Shown: positions 25,102-34,766, numbered from the stretch's first letter. The stretch: DNA of 64,000 bases from CAVYUC01 sp963783085 (GCA_963783085.1 CAWAMJ010000007.1:193547-257546), one strand, 5' to 3'. The notes: a model not told the origin generated them from the letters alone. Numbers and translations: made by a program.

Positions 25102-26213
25102 TTCGCGTGATAACTTTGGTTATTAACCTCCTGTGCTCTGAAAGCAGGATAAAGTTCATGGTTAAACGGATAATCCCAGCAACCCATGCGGTGGAAAAAA
25201 TGTCCGCCAAATCCTTTTTTGAAGCGGTTGAGCCCGTACAACGGATGCCCGGCATTGGCGTTTGGAGCGGTGCCGAACATATCATATTCTTCACATCCTG
25301 CTTCCCGGGCCATACGAATAGCTTCCCATTGAACCGCATAAGTTGCCATCAGGTTTCGTTTAACACCGGAAGAAGCTCCATATAAATAGGTTCCGCGTTT
25401 TTTTGATAACAACAGGAACATTCCCGCCAGGAATTCACCATCCTGTTCAGCCAGCAACAGGTGGGGTTGAACATCATGCCGGTCACGATTTTCCAGTACA
25501 ACACGAAATCCTTCCTCGGGATGTAGGGTAATGTTGTTTCTCGATGCTGTTTCGCTGTACAATTTATACCAGGTTGCAAGGTGTTCCATTCCATAACTTT
25601 GTACGCGTACCCCTTTACGCTGAGAAAGCCGGATGTTGTAACGGGTTTTGGGTTTCATTTTTTGCAGTAGCTGATCACTGCTTTGGTTCAGGTTAAGAAA
25701 AATAGTGTTGGAAGGCAGGATGTCGGTGGGGCTTTTTATCAGATTCCAGTTTTGCGTATTGAAATTCACCCTGAATTCCTGGCTCCGCATCGATGGCGGG
25801 CCCATCCAGTTGCCGTTGCTGTCATAAAAATCATCGTCGCGGGCCCACTGGTTTTCCCAGTGCAGGTCGTACCGGACCAGCAGGCAATTTTGCGGCAGGT
25901 AAGAGCGCATCGCTTCCGATAGTTCCTCGAGAAACAACCCGTGGTTTTCAGATTCAGGTTCATCCAGCGGTCCGTAAGGAACATAAGCAAAACAATAGTT
26001 TGCATCCACATATTGCAAAAGAACCAGTATATCACGATTTACTGCTTTTTTCCCTTTTTGGGCCGGCGAAAGCATATCGTCTGAAACGGTATAACGAAAA
26101 GCCAGCGGTTCCATTCCCTGCCGGTTTTTTACGTTCGCCCAAAACGAAGTTTGCTGCGGGATTTTTGCTGGCTGAAGTTCCTGTATGTCTTTTGTTTCGA
26201 TTGTACAATGCAT
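25098..26213 (-). CDS. FemABX-family peptidyltransferase
   Basis: A 371-residue protein of the FemX/FemAB fold (double GNAT-like), which transfers an aminoacyl group from tRNA to the lipid II peptide side chain. Typical segments are LLQYVDANYCFAYVPYGPLD near 60, KPKTRYNIRLSQRKGVRVQ near 190 and YDMFGTAPNANAGHPLYGLN with FKKGFGGHF near 315-340. It is convergent with the membrane protein gene, with a 4-bp overlap of coding ends. Other members acylate non-peptidoglycan targets, so the precise substrate is unproven. Confidence 0.87.
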   Translation of the reverse strand: MHCTIETKDIQELQPAKIPQQTSFWANVKNRQGMEPLAFRYTVSDDMLSPAQKGKKAVNRDILVLLQYVDANYCFAYVPYGPLDEPESENHGLFLEELSEAMRSYLPQNCLLVRYDLHWENQWARDDDFYDSNGNWMGPPSMRSQEFRVNFNTQNWNLIKSPTDILPSNTIFLNLNQSSDQLLQKMKPKTRYNIRLSQRKGVRVQSYGMEHLATWYKLYSETASRNNITLHPEEGFRVVLENRDRHDVQPHLLLAEQDGEFLAGMFLLLSKKRGTYLYGASSGVKRNLMATYAVQWEAIRMAREAGCEEYDMFGTAPNANAGHPLYGLNRFKKGFGGHFFHRMGCWDYPFNHELYPAFRAQEVNNQSYHAN

Positions 26214-26425
26214 ATTCCATCTGATTTTTCAAGGGTGCAAAATTAACAAGTTGCTGATAACGTGCAAATTATCCTTTTTCCGGAACAAAAAAAACGCCCG
26301 GCAAAACCCGAACGCGTGCCGGTATCCAGCGACTGCCAGCGGATACCTGTTCATGTTAAATTTTTTAAAAGAATTGCACGAACAAACCTCTTTCCGAAGA
26401 ATTGCGGATCGCCTGGAGAGAGAAC

Positions 26426-26665
26426 TTAAACCGGACAGGCGTTTGAAATCCGGATATTAAATATCGAAGGATATTCTCTCATAAGCTCATCCATTGAATC
26501 AGTGAGCAATTTCATAATATCGTGGTAATCACCGGTGAGGATTGTGCTCATTTTTCCGGTTTCAATGGTAATATCCGCTTTTGCCAGAGCTTGAATAAAT
26601 TGTTCAACGGGTGTTGAATAATCGTTGGTTAGCGGATAATAGCTTATCTCAGCAGTTATTATCAT
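26426..26665 (-). CDS. Thiamine-binding protein, MTH1187/YkoF-like
   Basis: A 79-residue ferredoxin-like-fold protein. The pattern IITAEISYYPLTNDYSTPVE...FIQAL and TGKMSTILTGDYHDIMKLL fits the MTH1187/YqgV (DUF77) family, whose members bind thiamine or related ligands. It overlaps the methyltransferase gene by four bases (ATGA), so both are probably translated together. No thiamine genes are close. Confidence 0.8.
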   Translation of the reverse strand: MIITAEISYYPLTNDYSTPVEQFIQALAKADITIETGKMSTILTGDYHDIMKLLTDSMDELMREYPSIFNIRISNACPV

Positions 26666-27300
26666 AATTTATTTTTTTGTGCAAGAATTCCCATAAAAAC
26701 CGGTTCTTCGTTGGTCCAATCGTCAGTAATGGTAAAATCCGGTTTCAGGTATACGCCGGTTTCTATCCGCTGAATTTTAAATTTGCCAAGTAACTGTTTT
26801 ATTTCATCCAGTGTGAAAAACCTGCCATTTTTAAAGACTTCATCGTTTTCTTTATTCAGGCCGATTACTGATTTTTTGTTCAGGCAACCTAAAAGCAGCC
26901 AGCCGTCTGTTTTGAGTATGCGGTAAATTTCATCAATCACTTTTTCGGGATTGGTGGTAAATTCCAGCATAGTTACTGAAGCAACAACGTTAAAACTTTC
27001 GTTGGGAAAGGGGAGGTTTGCTGAATCGGCATGTTCAAAAACGGCATGAATATCCTTGCTTTTGGCAAGGTTCAACATTGGCTCCGAAACATCAGTCGCA
27101 ATAACATCAAAACCTTTTTCAACGAAATAGCTTGTCCAGTGGCCGGTACCGCAACCCAGTTCCAGCATTTCATCCTTTTCAATTTCTTCCAGCAGTTTAT
27201 CGAACATTTTCTTTTCGGTTTGGTCAATCTTTTTACCAAAACCGGTTTGGTAATAATCATCGTAACGGCCGGCAACGTCCGGGTTCTGAAATACGTTCAT
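26662..27300 (-). CDS. Class I SAM-dependent methyltransferase
   Basis: A 212-residue Rossmann methyltransferase. Motif I is MLELGCGTGHWTSYFVEKGF near residues 44-63, the acidic end of beta-2 is VIATDVSEPML, and the later LKTDGWLLLGCLNKKS matches the family's post-III strand. The C-terminal region resembles UbiE/methyltransferase-11 proteins. Its substrate is unknown; it is coupled to the thiamine-binding gene. Confidence 0.85.
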   Translation of the reverse strand: MNVFQNPDVAGRYDDYYQTGFGKKIDQTEKKMFDKLLEEIEKDEMLELGCGTGHWTSYFVEKGFDVIATDVSEPMLNLAKSKDIHAVFEHADSANLPFPNESFNVVASVTMLEFTTNPEKVIDEIYRILKTDGWLLLGCLNKKSVIGLNKENDEVFKNGRFFTLDEIKQLLGKFKIQRIETGVYLKPDFTITDDWTNEEPVFMGILAQKNKL

Positions 27301-27408
27301 ATTGTAATCATTTTCATTTTAGCGAAACAGCGCCAAATAAAACAATCTTCTGTGCAACTGCCAAATAAAATTTTTGGTTGCCGAAGCACGGCTCAGATCA
27401 TAACAAAT

Positions 27409-27897
27409 TCAATGGATACCGGGTGAAGGATCTGTGGAGGGGAGGACATTTTTCTTTTGTGTATTTCTTCTTAAACCAATCAGCACGGCAACACAAATCG
27501 CAAGCATCGCGATGGTTAATGTGAGTAACAGGAATGTGATGACTCCTTCGGCAAAAGCAGATCCTTCGCGGCCTTCGGCAGCCACTGCCAACATTTTTCC
27601 GGCGTTAAACACTGCGGCAATCAAAATGCCAAACCAGTTTGCAAATGTTCCGTATACCGCCAGCCAAAACGTGATTTTTAACCAGCGAACCGATAAATCG
27701 ATTTTGTGCCAAATTAAACCAAGAAGCACTAGAAATATGCCGTTTATGATTCCTTCCATGTGGCTCGACAAACCCATTCGGGGATTGGCCAGCACCGGCA
27801 CTATCAATCCCACAACCAGTCCCAGCAAAAAAAGAAGCATTCCAAGAAATATCAGTTGGTTCGATTGCTGTTTTTTAAGTTTCCTGATTTTAATCAT
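27409..27897 (-). CDS. HabB-like (hydroxylaminobenzene mutase / styrene-oxide isomerase family) membrane protein
   Basis: A 162-residue, four-helix membrane protein. The stretch IVPVLANPRMGLSSHMEGI near residue 35 and LVLLGLIWHKIDLS are close to hydroxylaminobenzene mutase HabB, which rearranges hydroxylaminobenzene to 2-aminophenol, and to styrene-oxide isomerase. The start at 27897 is preferred; the in-frame ATG at 27948 would add 17 residues with no family resemblance. The heme-binding residues of styrene-oxide isomerase could not be checked. Confidence 0.75.
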   Translation of the reverse strand: MIKIRKLKKQQSNQLIFLGMLLFLLGLVVGLIVPVLANPRMGLSSHMEGIINGIFLVLLGLIWHKIDLSVRWLKITFWLAVYGTFANWFGILIAAVFNAGKMLAVAAEGREGSAFAEGVITFLLLTLTIAMLAICVAVLIGLRRNTQKKNVLPSTDPSPGIH

Positions 27898-27952
27898 GAC
27901 GAAGTAATTTTCAGGTAAGTTATGAATAAACCGGTAAAAAATATCCATCTGC

Positions 27953-28624
27953 TCATTCGTACCTTACCCGGAAAATTTTCCTGCTATGAAGTTCAACGGC
28001 AGTGAGGTTTCCATATCCGGGGTATTTGTTGTACACACAGCCGGTGTCGATATCGATTACCTTTGAACCGGAGCGAATGATTTTATCGCATTCTTTGGCG
28101 GTAATAGCACAATGACCATGAACAATCGTTGTGTTTTGTAACATCGGATGCGTATATGTCTTCCGGCATTCCCAAACCATTGAATGCCTGTCGGTGAACG
28201 GGTCGAGTGTATTGTTGTTGAAACCGGCATGTACGAATGCATTCTGCTGAACCTTGAAGTAGTAATTTAGTTTTTTAAAAAAATCGAGGTATTCAACAGA
28301 AAGGTTTTTAACTGAACGGATCCCAAAGCTTTCCAGCGTGGTGTCGCCGCCGTTGTACATCCAAATGTGCAGGTTCGACTGGTCTTCATAAGCGTTCAGG
28401 AGCATTTCCTCGTGGTTGCCCATAATCGGAATTATCTGGTATCCGTCGTGAATTAACCGAATGATGTAATCGATCACATCTTTTGCGTGTTTTCCACGAT
28501 CGATGTAATCGCCCAAAAATACCAGCTGGTCGTTTTTTTGTATGTTTATTTCATTTTCGATTAACTCACGAAGCGGTTCGTAGCACCCGTGAATGTCGCC
28601 AATGGCAAACAGTCTGTTGTTCAT
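27953..28624 (-). CDS. PPP-family serine/threonine protein phosphatase (metallophosphoesterase)
   Basis: A 223-residue bacterial PPP phosphatase. All core motifs are visible: GDIHGCYEPL near residue 8, GDYIDRG near 39, MGNHEEML near 70 and the late HGHCAITA near 170, which supplies a metal-binding His. The start at 28624 (MNNRLFAIGDIHG) was chosen because the longer frame upstream has no homology-like features and carries a chance hydrophobic patch. Targets could be phosphoproteins or small molecules such as Ap4A. Confidence 0.87.
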   Translation of the reverse strand: MNNRLFAIGDIHGCYEPLRELIENEINIQKNDQLVFLGDYIDRGKHAKDVIDYIIRLIHDGYQIIPIMGNHEEMLLNAYEDQSNLHIWMYNGGDTTLESFGIRSVKNLSVEYLDFFKKLNYYFKVQQNAFVHAGFNNNTLDPFTDRHSMVWECRKTYTHPMLQNTTIVHGHCAITAKECDKIIRSGSKVIDIDTGCVYNKYPGYGNLTAVELHSRKIFRVRYE

Positions 28625-28834
28625 ATAAATCAAAATTTTAAATATAATAATAACGTACATAAAAGAAAACAAATTCAGTTGTTCATTTTTTCGGAATGAA
28701 GGCCTGATAACGAAAAAATCCCGATGCAACCCGCCATCCGCAGCCATCGACCATGTGGCGTTAAAATTCATTCCGGTTTTTTTCTCCAATATTTTCTTCT
28801 GGGATTTTCTCTTGGCTGGCAGATATAACAAGGT

Positions 28835-30112
28835 TCACTTTCGTTTTTCATTATTCATCATATCGAGAATCAATCCGCCCCACGTAAAATCTTTGGCGCC
28901 GTAACCTTCACCGGTAAACGGGTTGTAATATTCCCTGAAACCGCTTTTTTCAATCAGTTTAAGCATACTGTCGATGAGTGTTTTTGCCTTTTCACGGTGC
29001 TCGTTCCGGACGAGGTATTTGTGCATGAACCAGTTGTTGACAATCCAGGTGGGGCCGCGCCATATATATATCGAATCCGTTGGGTTGAAGGCTGCTTCGT
29101 TTTGTGCCAGCGATGGAATCGGGTAAGGTGTGTCGAATTCGTCGCTTTTGTAAAAATGGCGGTTCATGATTTCTCTGCCAATTTCATCGGGAATATCATC
29201 CATTATTACCGGATAAAAAATGGTGGGGGTCATGATCTTGATTTTTTTGTTATCCGAACCGTAAGTATCATAAAATGCTGCGTCCTCTTCGTCATACATC
29301 ACTTTCAGGATACTTCCGGTTACTTTGCGGGCGAGGATGTAGTACTTTTCCTGATCCTTGTCGCCGGCAACTTCACATAAATCCGCCAGTTCCTGGAGGT
29401 TATGTGCGTAAATTGAATTAAATCCGGCATCTTTCACCCGGAAATAATCAGCTTTGGCAATTTTTTTCAGGTTATAATTGTGCAGGAAATTTTTGAAATC
29501 GTTACCAACCACCTTTAAAAAAAGTTTTGGATTTGCTTTTCCACGGAAACCGACCACCGGGTCGAACGTTGCTTTCCAGTCCATCCCCGATTCGAAAGGG
29601 GTTATAATTGTTATCAAGCTGTCGCCATCGAAATCGCGGTTAGCGGCCAGCCAGTCGTAGTAGAGTTTCAACTTTGGGAGAATTTCTTTTACAAACGATT
29701 CATCCTTATCTTCTTCATATACCCTTTTTACTGCCTGGGCAAGCATTGGTGGTTGAACAATGCTGCTCATATGCGGCGAACGAAGTTCCAGGATTGTCGC
29801 AATTTTCATTTGAAAAAAATCTGTTAACCTGGCCGGGAATATTTTCTTCCAGTAAATGATGTTTCCCAGAAAACCATCTTTCCGCTGTGCAGCAAACAGC
29901 GAGCGCAAATGGTGTCTTGCATGTCCGGATTCCCCGAGCGCCGTTAAAATTATGGCATGAAAACAGGTGTCCCAAAAATATTGAAACGGGTATCGTTCCG
30001 GCGAAGGTTGGGTGAATCCATAATCCACGTCAACCGGATCCGAATGACCGTGAATCATATTGTCAAACATTATTTTTCTTACGCGGCTTTCAATTTCTTT
30101 TTTGTCCAGCAT
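28835..30112 (-). CDS. MGH1-like (alpha/alpha)6 glycoside hydrolase
   Basis: A 425-residue cytoplasmic protein without a signal peptide. YPFQYFWDTCFHAIILTAL near 40-60 and the C-terminal YIWRGPTWIVNNWFMHKYL with YNPFTGEGYGAKDFTWGG are typical of the six-hairpin glycosidases related to GH63/GH37 (mannosylglycerate hydrolase group). This points to hydrolysis of a compatible solute or small alpha-glucoside. It starts 14 bp after the SDR gene stop, in an operon with SDR and VKOR/SPW genes, a set often tied to stress responses. Substrate is inferred only. Confidence 0.78.
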   Translation of the reverse strand: MLDKKEIESRVRKIMFDNMIHGHSDPVDVDYGFTQPSPERYPFQYFWDTCFHAIILTALGESGHARHHLRSLFAAQRKDGFLGNIIYWKKIFPARLTDFFQMKIATILELRSPHMSSIVQPPMLAQAVKRVYEEDKDESFVKEILPKLKLYYDWLAANRDFDGDSLITIITPFESGMDWKATFDPVVGFRGKANPKLFLKVVGNDFKNFLHNYNLKKIAKADYFRVKDAGFNSIYAHNLQELADLCEVAGDKDQEKYYILARKVTGSILKVMYDEEDAAFYDTYGSDNKKIKIMTPTIFYPVIMDDIPDEIGREIMNRHFYKSDEFDTPYPIPSLAQNEAAFNPTDSIYIWRGPTWIVNNWFMHKYLVRNEHREKAKTLIDSMLKLIEKSGFREYYNPFTGEGYGAKDFTWGGLILDMMNNEKRK

Positions 30113-30126
30113 TATTGATTTTGGTT

Positions 30127-31125
30127 TTAAAGTATGAGTGCGAGCACAATAATCACAACGATTACAAAAATGATTATCGACCCCCAGAATACACCCGGAT
30201 GCATGGAAAGCCACAATGCCGGGCTTGAACTTTTCGCAATATTATCGAACGTGCCGTGGGCGCTGTGGTTTCCCGGTACCGGTTCCCACAGGTTGTTCAG
30301 GCGGTTTGGGTCTTCGGGTTCGTCGGTTTGTTGTCCTTCAAATGCGGTTCTTGCCATCATTTTATCGAGCAGACCGGGAAAAAATTTATTGCCGATAATA
30401 GCCTGAAATGTTGGCATGGCAACAAATATCTCGCGCCTGTCGTGTGTGGCGGCATAAACAATCGCGCGCGCTGCTACTTCGGGTTGGTATACCGTTCCCA
30501 TCGGTCGCGCCTTATTCGGCAGCCTGCTTTTTACCCAGCCGAACTGCGTCGTGTTTAGCGCCGGCAGCTCTACCATGGTTGCTTTTACGTTGCTTTTGTC
30601 GTGTAGCAATTCGGTGCGCAGCGAGTCGAAAAAACCCTGAATTCCATGTTTTGCGCCGCAATAGGCTGCCTGTAATGGAATTCCGCGGTACGCCAGCGCC
30701 GAACCAACCAGAACGATTTTGCCACGATTTCTTTTCTGCATGTGTTTCAAAACCGACATGGTGCAGTAAACCTGTCCCAGATAAGTAACTTCCGTCACTC
30801 GCTTAAATTCTTCGGGTATCATTTCTTTTATCGGAGAAAAAACGCTGTTCATGGCGTTATTTACCCATACATCTATCGGGCCTATTTCTTCTTCAATGGT
30901 ATTCACCATGGTTTCCACCTTTTCAAAATCGGAAACGTCGAGCTGATAATAAACACATTCGCCACCGGCTTTTTCCACTTCCTGTTTTGTTCCATTCAAA
31001 CTTTCAGGATTTCTTGCCAGCACCACCACTTTTGCTCCGGCAGCGCCAAATTCCCTTGCGGTTGCCCGGCCAACCCCGGCCGATGCACCTGTTATTACTA
31101 CTATTTTTGATTTTAAACTATCCAC
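30127..31125 (-). CDS. SDR-family oxidoreductase with C-terminal membrane anchor
   Basis: A 332-residue short-chain dehydrogenase. NAD(P) binding is by VVITGASAGVGRATAREFG near residue 10, and the active-site Tyr-x3-Lys is in AAYCGAKHG near 155. The last 25 residues (about 306-330) form a single hydrophobic helix, so the protein is tail-anchored in the membrane, unusual for SDRs but known for this subgroup. It sits 36 bp after the VKOR/SPW gene. Substrate unknown. Confidence 0.85.
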   Translation of the reverse strand: MDSLKSKIVVITGASAGVGRATAREFGAAGAKVVVLARNPESLNGTKQEVEKAGGECVYYQLDVSDFEKVETMVNTIEEEIGPIDVWVNNAMNSVFSPIKEMIPEEFKRVTEVTYLGQVYCTMSVLKHMQKRNRGKIVLVGSALAYRGIPLQAAYCGAKHGIQGFFDSLRTELLHDKSNVKATMVELPALNTTQFGWVKSRLPNKARPMGTVYQPEVAARAIVYAATHDRREIFVAMPTFQAIIGNKFFPGLLDKMMARTAFEGQQTDEPEDPNRLNNLWEPVPGNHSAHGTFDNIAKSSSPALWLSMHPGVFWGSIIIFVIVVIIVLALIL

Positions 31126-31161
31126 GGCATTTAATTTTATGATGTTTGATTTTAATAATGA

Positions 31162-32649
31162 TTATGTTATATATTTATCCCACAAACCGTAAGATTCTTT
31201 TTTCGGACCGCGGGGTATTGCCAGTGCAATCAAAATAATACCCACAACTGCATCAACGATGGCCAATCCTGTATATCCGCTGCTAAAAAACCAGGGAGTT
31301 ATGGCAATAATCAGCGCCAGAAGAATGTTTAAATACCTCCCCCTGCGGACGACTTCACCCATGCTGATAACCGAAACCACGATAAGAAGTGCGCCACCCA
31401 GGTGGTTAACATCAGCCAGCGTTTTTTCAATGGGAACGCCAAAAAATCCGGGTGCGAACATCAGAAAAATCCCAATAAACATGGAAATAAGCAATGTGGG
31501 CGGTACGCTCATTCCCCAAACGGATGAATTGAAAACCTTTCCAAAATGTTTCGGCAGTTCAATTAATTCAGGAGAGCGGTTATCTTCGGTCACATTTTCC
31601 GGATCTCCCCCTTTCCAGAAGACTTTCCAGAAATTGGCGCCTTTTCGTTTTTGTTTCACCAAATGTTGTCCCATGGCTATTACTTCATCTACCTCGAGCG
31701 GGATCATAGGAAGCATAATTGCGGCAGCCAGAAGGCAGAAGGTGCACCAGTGGCCAACAACCACCGGTTGCGAAATCACCAGGAAAATATGCACCAGGCC
31801 GAGCGGAATTACCAAAATTCCGAAAAACGTAACCATCCATGGCATGGTTCTCCAGCGTGTGGGGGCGCCCATCCAGCCCATTAGAAATTCGAATGTGTAG
31901 GCCAGCGCTCCGAAAGCGCCGTCGGAAATTGGCAGCGAATGAGACATTTTGGAATTCAGCACCATTTCGCTTTCCGGACCAAAAAACGGATCCCACACGT
32001 GTTCGATATACCCCATCTGAAAAGCGCCGAGATACCGCGAAACAATCCAGCCCATAAAAGCAGTGACAATCATTATCCAGCGCTGCGGCCAGCTCGAGGG
32101 ATTGTACGACCAGCCTTCCGGAACTTCGCCGCCCATTTTCATGTAGGTGATCATATTTGGCATTCCCGGAATCAATATCGTTAGGGAAATAACCAGTGCG
32201 CCAACAAACGTGTCGTTCATGTAAGCTGCGGCAGTGGGAGCCCAGAAAATCACCGGCGCAAAGGTAATCCACACACCTATGAAGCAGGCAATCCACAAGC
32301 TCACCGGCCGGTTGGGCAGCAACGATCGCCAACCAAATACGATCAGTAAAATTCCGCTGATGATGTCGCTCCAGGTCATGGCGGCAATGCGTCCCTCTGT
32401 CGAAATCCAGAGGCTTCTGCCACCGCTGGGCATTACCACCGATTTTCCGTAACTAAATGTGAGCGGCGACAGTACCAGCCAAACCCCCAATATAACCAGC
32501 GCCCAGTAAACCCAAAGCGTTTGCATGTGGTGCATCCGGAGCATTTGCATCCGTTTTTCATGATCCATACCATCGCCTTTCATCATTTTTTTCTGATGCT
32601 GGCTGGCCTCTTTTTCTGCCATCGGACGGGTTACTCCTCTTTTTTCCAT
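31162..32649 (-). CDS. Membrane protein with SPW repeats and a VKOR-like domain
   Basis: A 495-residue multipass protein counted from the ATG at 32649; the longer frame runs into a non-coding-like leader. Residues 1-43 are polar and Met-rich. SPW-type hydrophobic pairs follow (GVWLVLSPL near 55-63, GVWITFAPV near 125-133). The central region (about 185-310) resembles vitamin K epoxide reductase, with one CTFC motif at 302-305. The second cysteine pair expected in canonical VKOR is not visible. A further SPW-like block (about 380-480) ends the protein. It heads a leftward operon with the SDR and MGH1-like genes. Confidence 0.75.
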   Translation of the reverse strand: MEKRGVTRPMAEKEASQHQKKMMKGDGMDHEKRMQMLRMHHMQTLWVYWALVILGVWLVLSPLTFSYGKSVVMPSGGRSLWISTEGRIAAMTWSDIISGILLIVFGWRSLLPNRPVSLWIACFIGVWITFAPVIFWAPTAAAYMNDTFVGALVISLTILIPGMPNMITYMKMGGEVPEGWSYNPSSWPQRWIMIVTAFMGWIVSRYLGAFQMGYIEHVWDPFFGPESEMVLNSKMSHSLPISDGAFGALAYTFEFLMGWMGAPTRWRTMPWMVTFFGILVIPLGLVHIFLVISQPVVVGHWCTFCLLAAAIMLPMIPLEVDEVIAMGQHLVKQKRKGANFWKVFWKGGDPENVTEDNRSPELIELPKHFGKVFNSSVWGMSVPPTLLISMFIGIFLMFAPGFFGVPIEKTLADVNHLGGALLIVVSVISMGEVVRRGRYLNILLALIIAITPWFFSSGYTGLAIVDAVVGIILIALAIPRGPKKESYGLWDKYIT

Positions 32650-33035
32650 ATTCTCATGTTTTAAGACTCGAGATTGATCATTATTCAGTTTTTTGAGGCA
32701 CAACGTAAAATCCAAGAATCCTGCCACAGCCTTATACAACCGGTAATCCTGTATGTATAAGCTTCTGAAAAAGCTGTTTTGATCTTCATTCCTGCCGGAC
32801 GTAACCGTCTGTTTTGACTTTCTTTTATATGCGGTTTGAATCATTTTCATGTTCAGGCTTTTGTGTGGAAATAGTTACACATTCGGCTACGGCTTGTGGT
32901 TTTCTTACTCAAACAGTTTTTCTGAAAATGCCCGCTGAACATCGATTTTCCGACATTTTTCCGGGTGGAATGATTTTCGTAACCGGAATTACCATTCAAA
33001 AAATGTTTTAGCGAAAAACCTCGTCCCGATTAAAT
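32650..33035. other. Divergent intergenic region, no gene seen
   Basis: About 386 bp between the leftward VKOR/SPW operon and the rightward antiporter. A short rightward frame at 32814-33011 has no initiator context or protein-like composition and is not called. The region should hold promoters for both directions, but I see no convincing -7 box or operator. Confidence 0.5.
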
Positions 33036-34286
33036 ATGGAAGAAATCAATATTATCATTGCAATTATCGCCTTTGTTATCCTGAGCCTGGGATTGGTAAA
33101 GGCGAACATTAAAAGATCTTATGTTTCGGAACCATTAATTGCATTATTCATTGGTTTTGCTATCGGTCCTGAAATTTTGAATATACAGGATGTGATGAAC
33201 TGGAAAGACCCGTATGAGATTATGCACCAGTTAACCCGTTTTACACTCGCGCTGGCTGTTATGGCTTCCGCGTTGCGCCTTCCGGCAGATTTCATAAAAA
33301 AGAATGTCAGGCCCTACCTGGTAATAATTTTAGGGGGAATGTTACTGATGTTGCTTTTTTCTTCGCTGGCTTATTACCTTTTCGGTTTTAGTTTCTGGGA
33401 AAGTCTGCTGATTGGGGCAATTCTTGCGCCAACCGACCCGGTTCTGGCAACAACCATCGTTTCCAGTAATTTTGCCTACCATTATATTCCGGCAAAATTG
33501 CGAAACATGATTACGGCCGAGTCGGCTTCGAATGATGGATTGGCTTATGCTTTTGTTTTGTTGCCGGTTTTTGTGATGGAAAAAAAAGAACAACCGTTAA
33601 CCGGCTGGCTGACTGAAGTTCTGCTTTGGGAGAATGTCGGGGCAATTGTGTTGGGTGTTGTACTTGGATATGTTTTTGGAAAAGCGTTTCATTTTTTTCA
33701 TAAACGCGAATCGATGGTTCAGGAAACATTAATGGCAGTGGCGCTTTCCTTTACCTTTTTAGTAGCTACTTTTTTCCCGGCAATTCACATGAACGGTATT
33801 ATTGGAGTATTCGCTGCCGGTGTTGTATTTCAAACATTAATAGGGAAAGATATCGAAGAAAGGCACCAGGAGGTGCAATCGATGATGGAACGGATTTTCA
33901 TCGTTCCGGTTTTTGTTATTCTGGGTTCGATGATTCCCTGGGCACAATGGAAAGAAATGCCACTTTTTATCTGGATAATCACACCCCTTATTATTTTTTT
34001 ACGGCGAATTCCGATGCTGTTTATTCTGAAGCCGCTGATTGGCATTTTTAACCGGAAAGATACTGTGTTTGCCGGCTGGTTCGGTCCCATTGGTGTGGCG
34101 GCGCTTTTTTACATCACCATGCTGCTTAAGAAATATCCCGGCCACGAACATCTTTGGCCAATTGTGACATACGCCGTGGTTTGCTCTACCTTGATTCATG
34201 CAATAACGGCAAATCCTTTTTCCAGACGCTTCTATTATTATCCCGAACCGCCCCCTGAAAAGGAAGAGCAGGAGCAGGATGGTTAA
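33036..34286 (+). CDS. Cation:proton antiporter (CPA1/NhaP type)
   Basis: A 416-residue inner-membrane antiporter with about 12 helices. GAILAPTDPVLATTIVSS near 126-143 contains the conserved TDP, and ITAESASNDGLAYAFVLLP near 158-176 has the ND motif that carries cations in CPA1 proteins. It exchanges Na+ or K+ for H+. It opens the long rightward block and is separated from the PoxB-like gene by 480 bp, so it is probably its own unit. Confidence 0.9.
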   Translation: MEEINIIIAIIAFVILSLGLVKANIKRSYVSEPLIALFIGFAIGPEILNIQDVMNWKDPYEIMHQLTRFTLALAVMASALRLPADFIKKNVRPYLVIILGGMLLMLLFSSLAYYLFGFSFWESLLIGAILAPTDPVLATTIVSSNFAYHYIPAKLRNMITAESASNDGLAYAFVLLPVFVMEKKEQPLTGWLTEVLLWENVGAIVLGVVLGYVFGKAFHFFHKRESMVQETLMAVALSFTFLVATFFPAIHMNGIIGVFAAGVVFQTLIGKDIEERHQEVQSMMERIFIVPVFVILGSMIPWAQWKEMPLFIWIITPLIIFLRRIPMLFILKPLIGIFNRKDTVFAGWFGPIGVAALFYITMLLKKYPGHEHLWPIVTYAVVCSTLIHAITANPFSRRFYYYPEPPPEKEEQEQDG

Positions 34287-34766
34287 AAAATTTTGCTTTT
34301 TTTAATTGCCTGTTGTTGCTCAAAACGAATTCGAATCTGTATTTAATCTGCTAATAAAGGGGATTTTAAAAAATTTTCCAATAAATAGCAAATGGTATTT
34401 TTTATCCACAAATGTTCTATATTTTCATTGCATTTCAACTTCATTTTTCGCTTTTGCATTGAGGAAATATACCCCATACTGAGGCAGATGTTCTACATAT
34501 TACAACCAATCAACAGGTAATCAACTATTTTCTTTCGAACAAAGTATACCTGTTATCCTGCTGTTATTCCGCTGTTTAGAACAACATATATTTTTTTGGC
34601 ATCAATATTCGATTCTTTCAAATGTAAAAGGCATGGTTTTGATTTTTAATGTAAAACGAAAGCGTTTTAAACTCTAAAAAACAAACGACTGATTTTCAAA
34701 CTTGATTGAATACACTGAATGTTTAGAACGAGTTCCATAAGTTAAATAATTTAATATCCAGGAAAT
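34287..34766. promoter_or_regulatory. 480-bp non-coding region with a palindrome upstream of the PoxB-like gene
   Basis: This is one of the longest gene-free stretches of unique sequence in the window and should carry the promoter of the redox block. It contains TAAAACG-aaag-CGTTTTA (34652-34669), a perfect 7+7 inverted repeat with a four-base spacer, about 100 bp before the ATG; it could be an operator. No riboswitch, tRNA or short gene was recognised. Confidence 0.45.

Noticed and set aside
26185..26460. 91-codon rightward frame between FemX and the thiamine-binding gene
   Set aside because: It overlaps both flanking genes on the other strand and has random composition.
31685..32332. Long leftward frame within the VKOR/SPW gene
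   Set aside because: Shadow of the true frame; the other frame has clean transmembrane segments and the CTFC motif.
32814..33011. 65-codon rightward frame before the antiporter
   Set aside because: No family resemblance, no initiator context, and it lies in a divergent promoter region.
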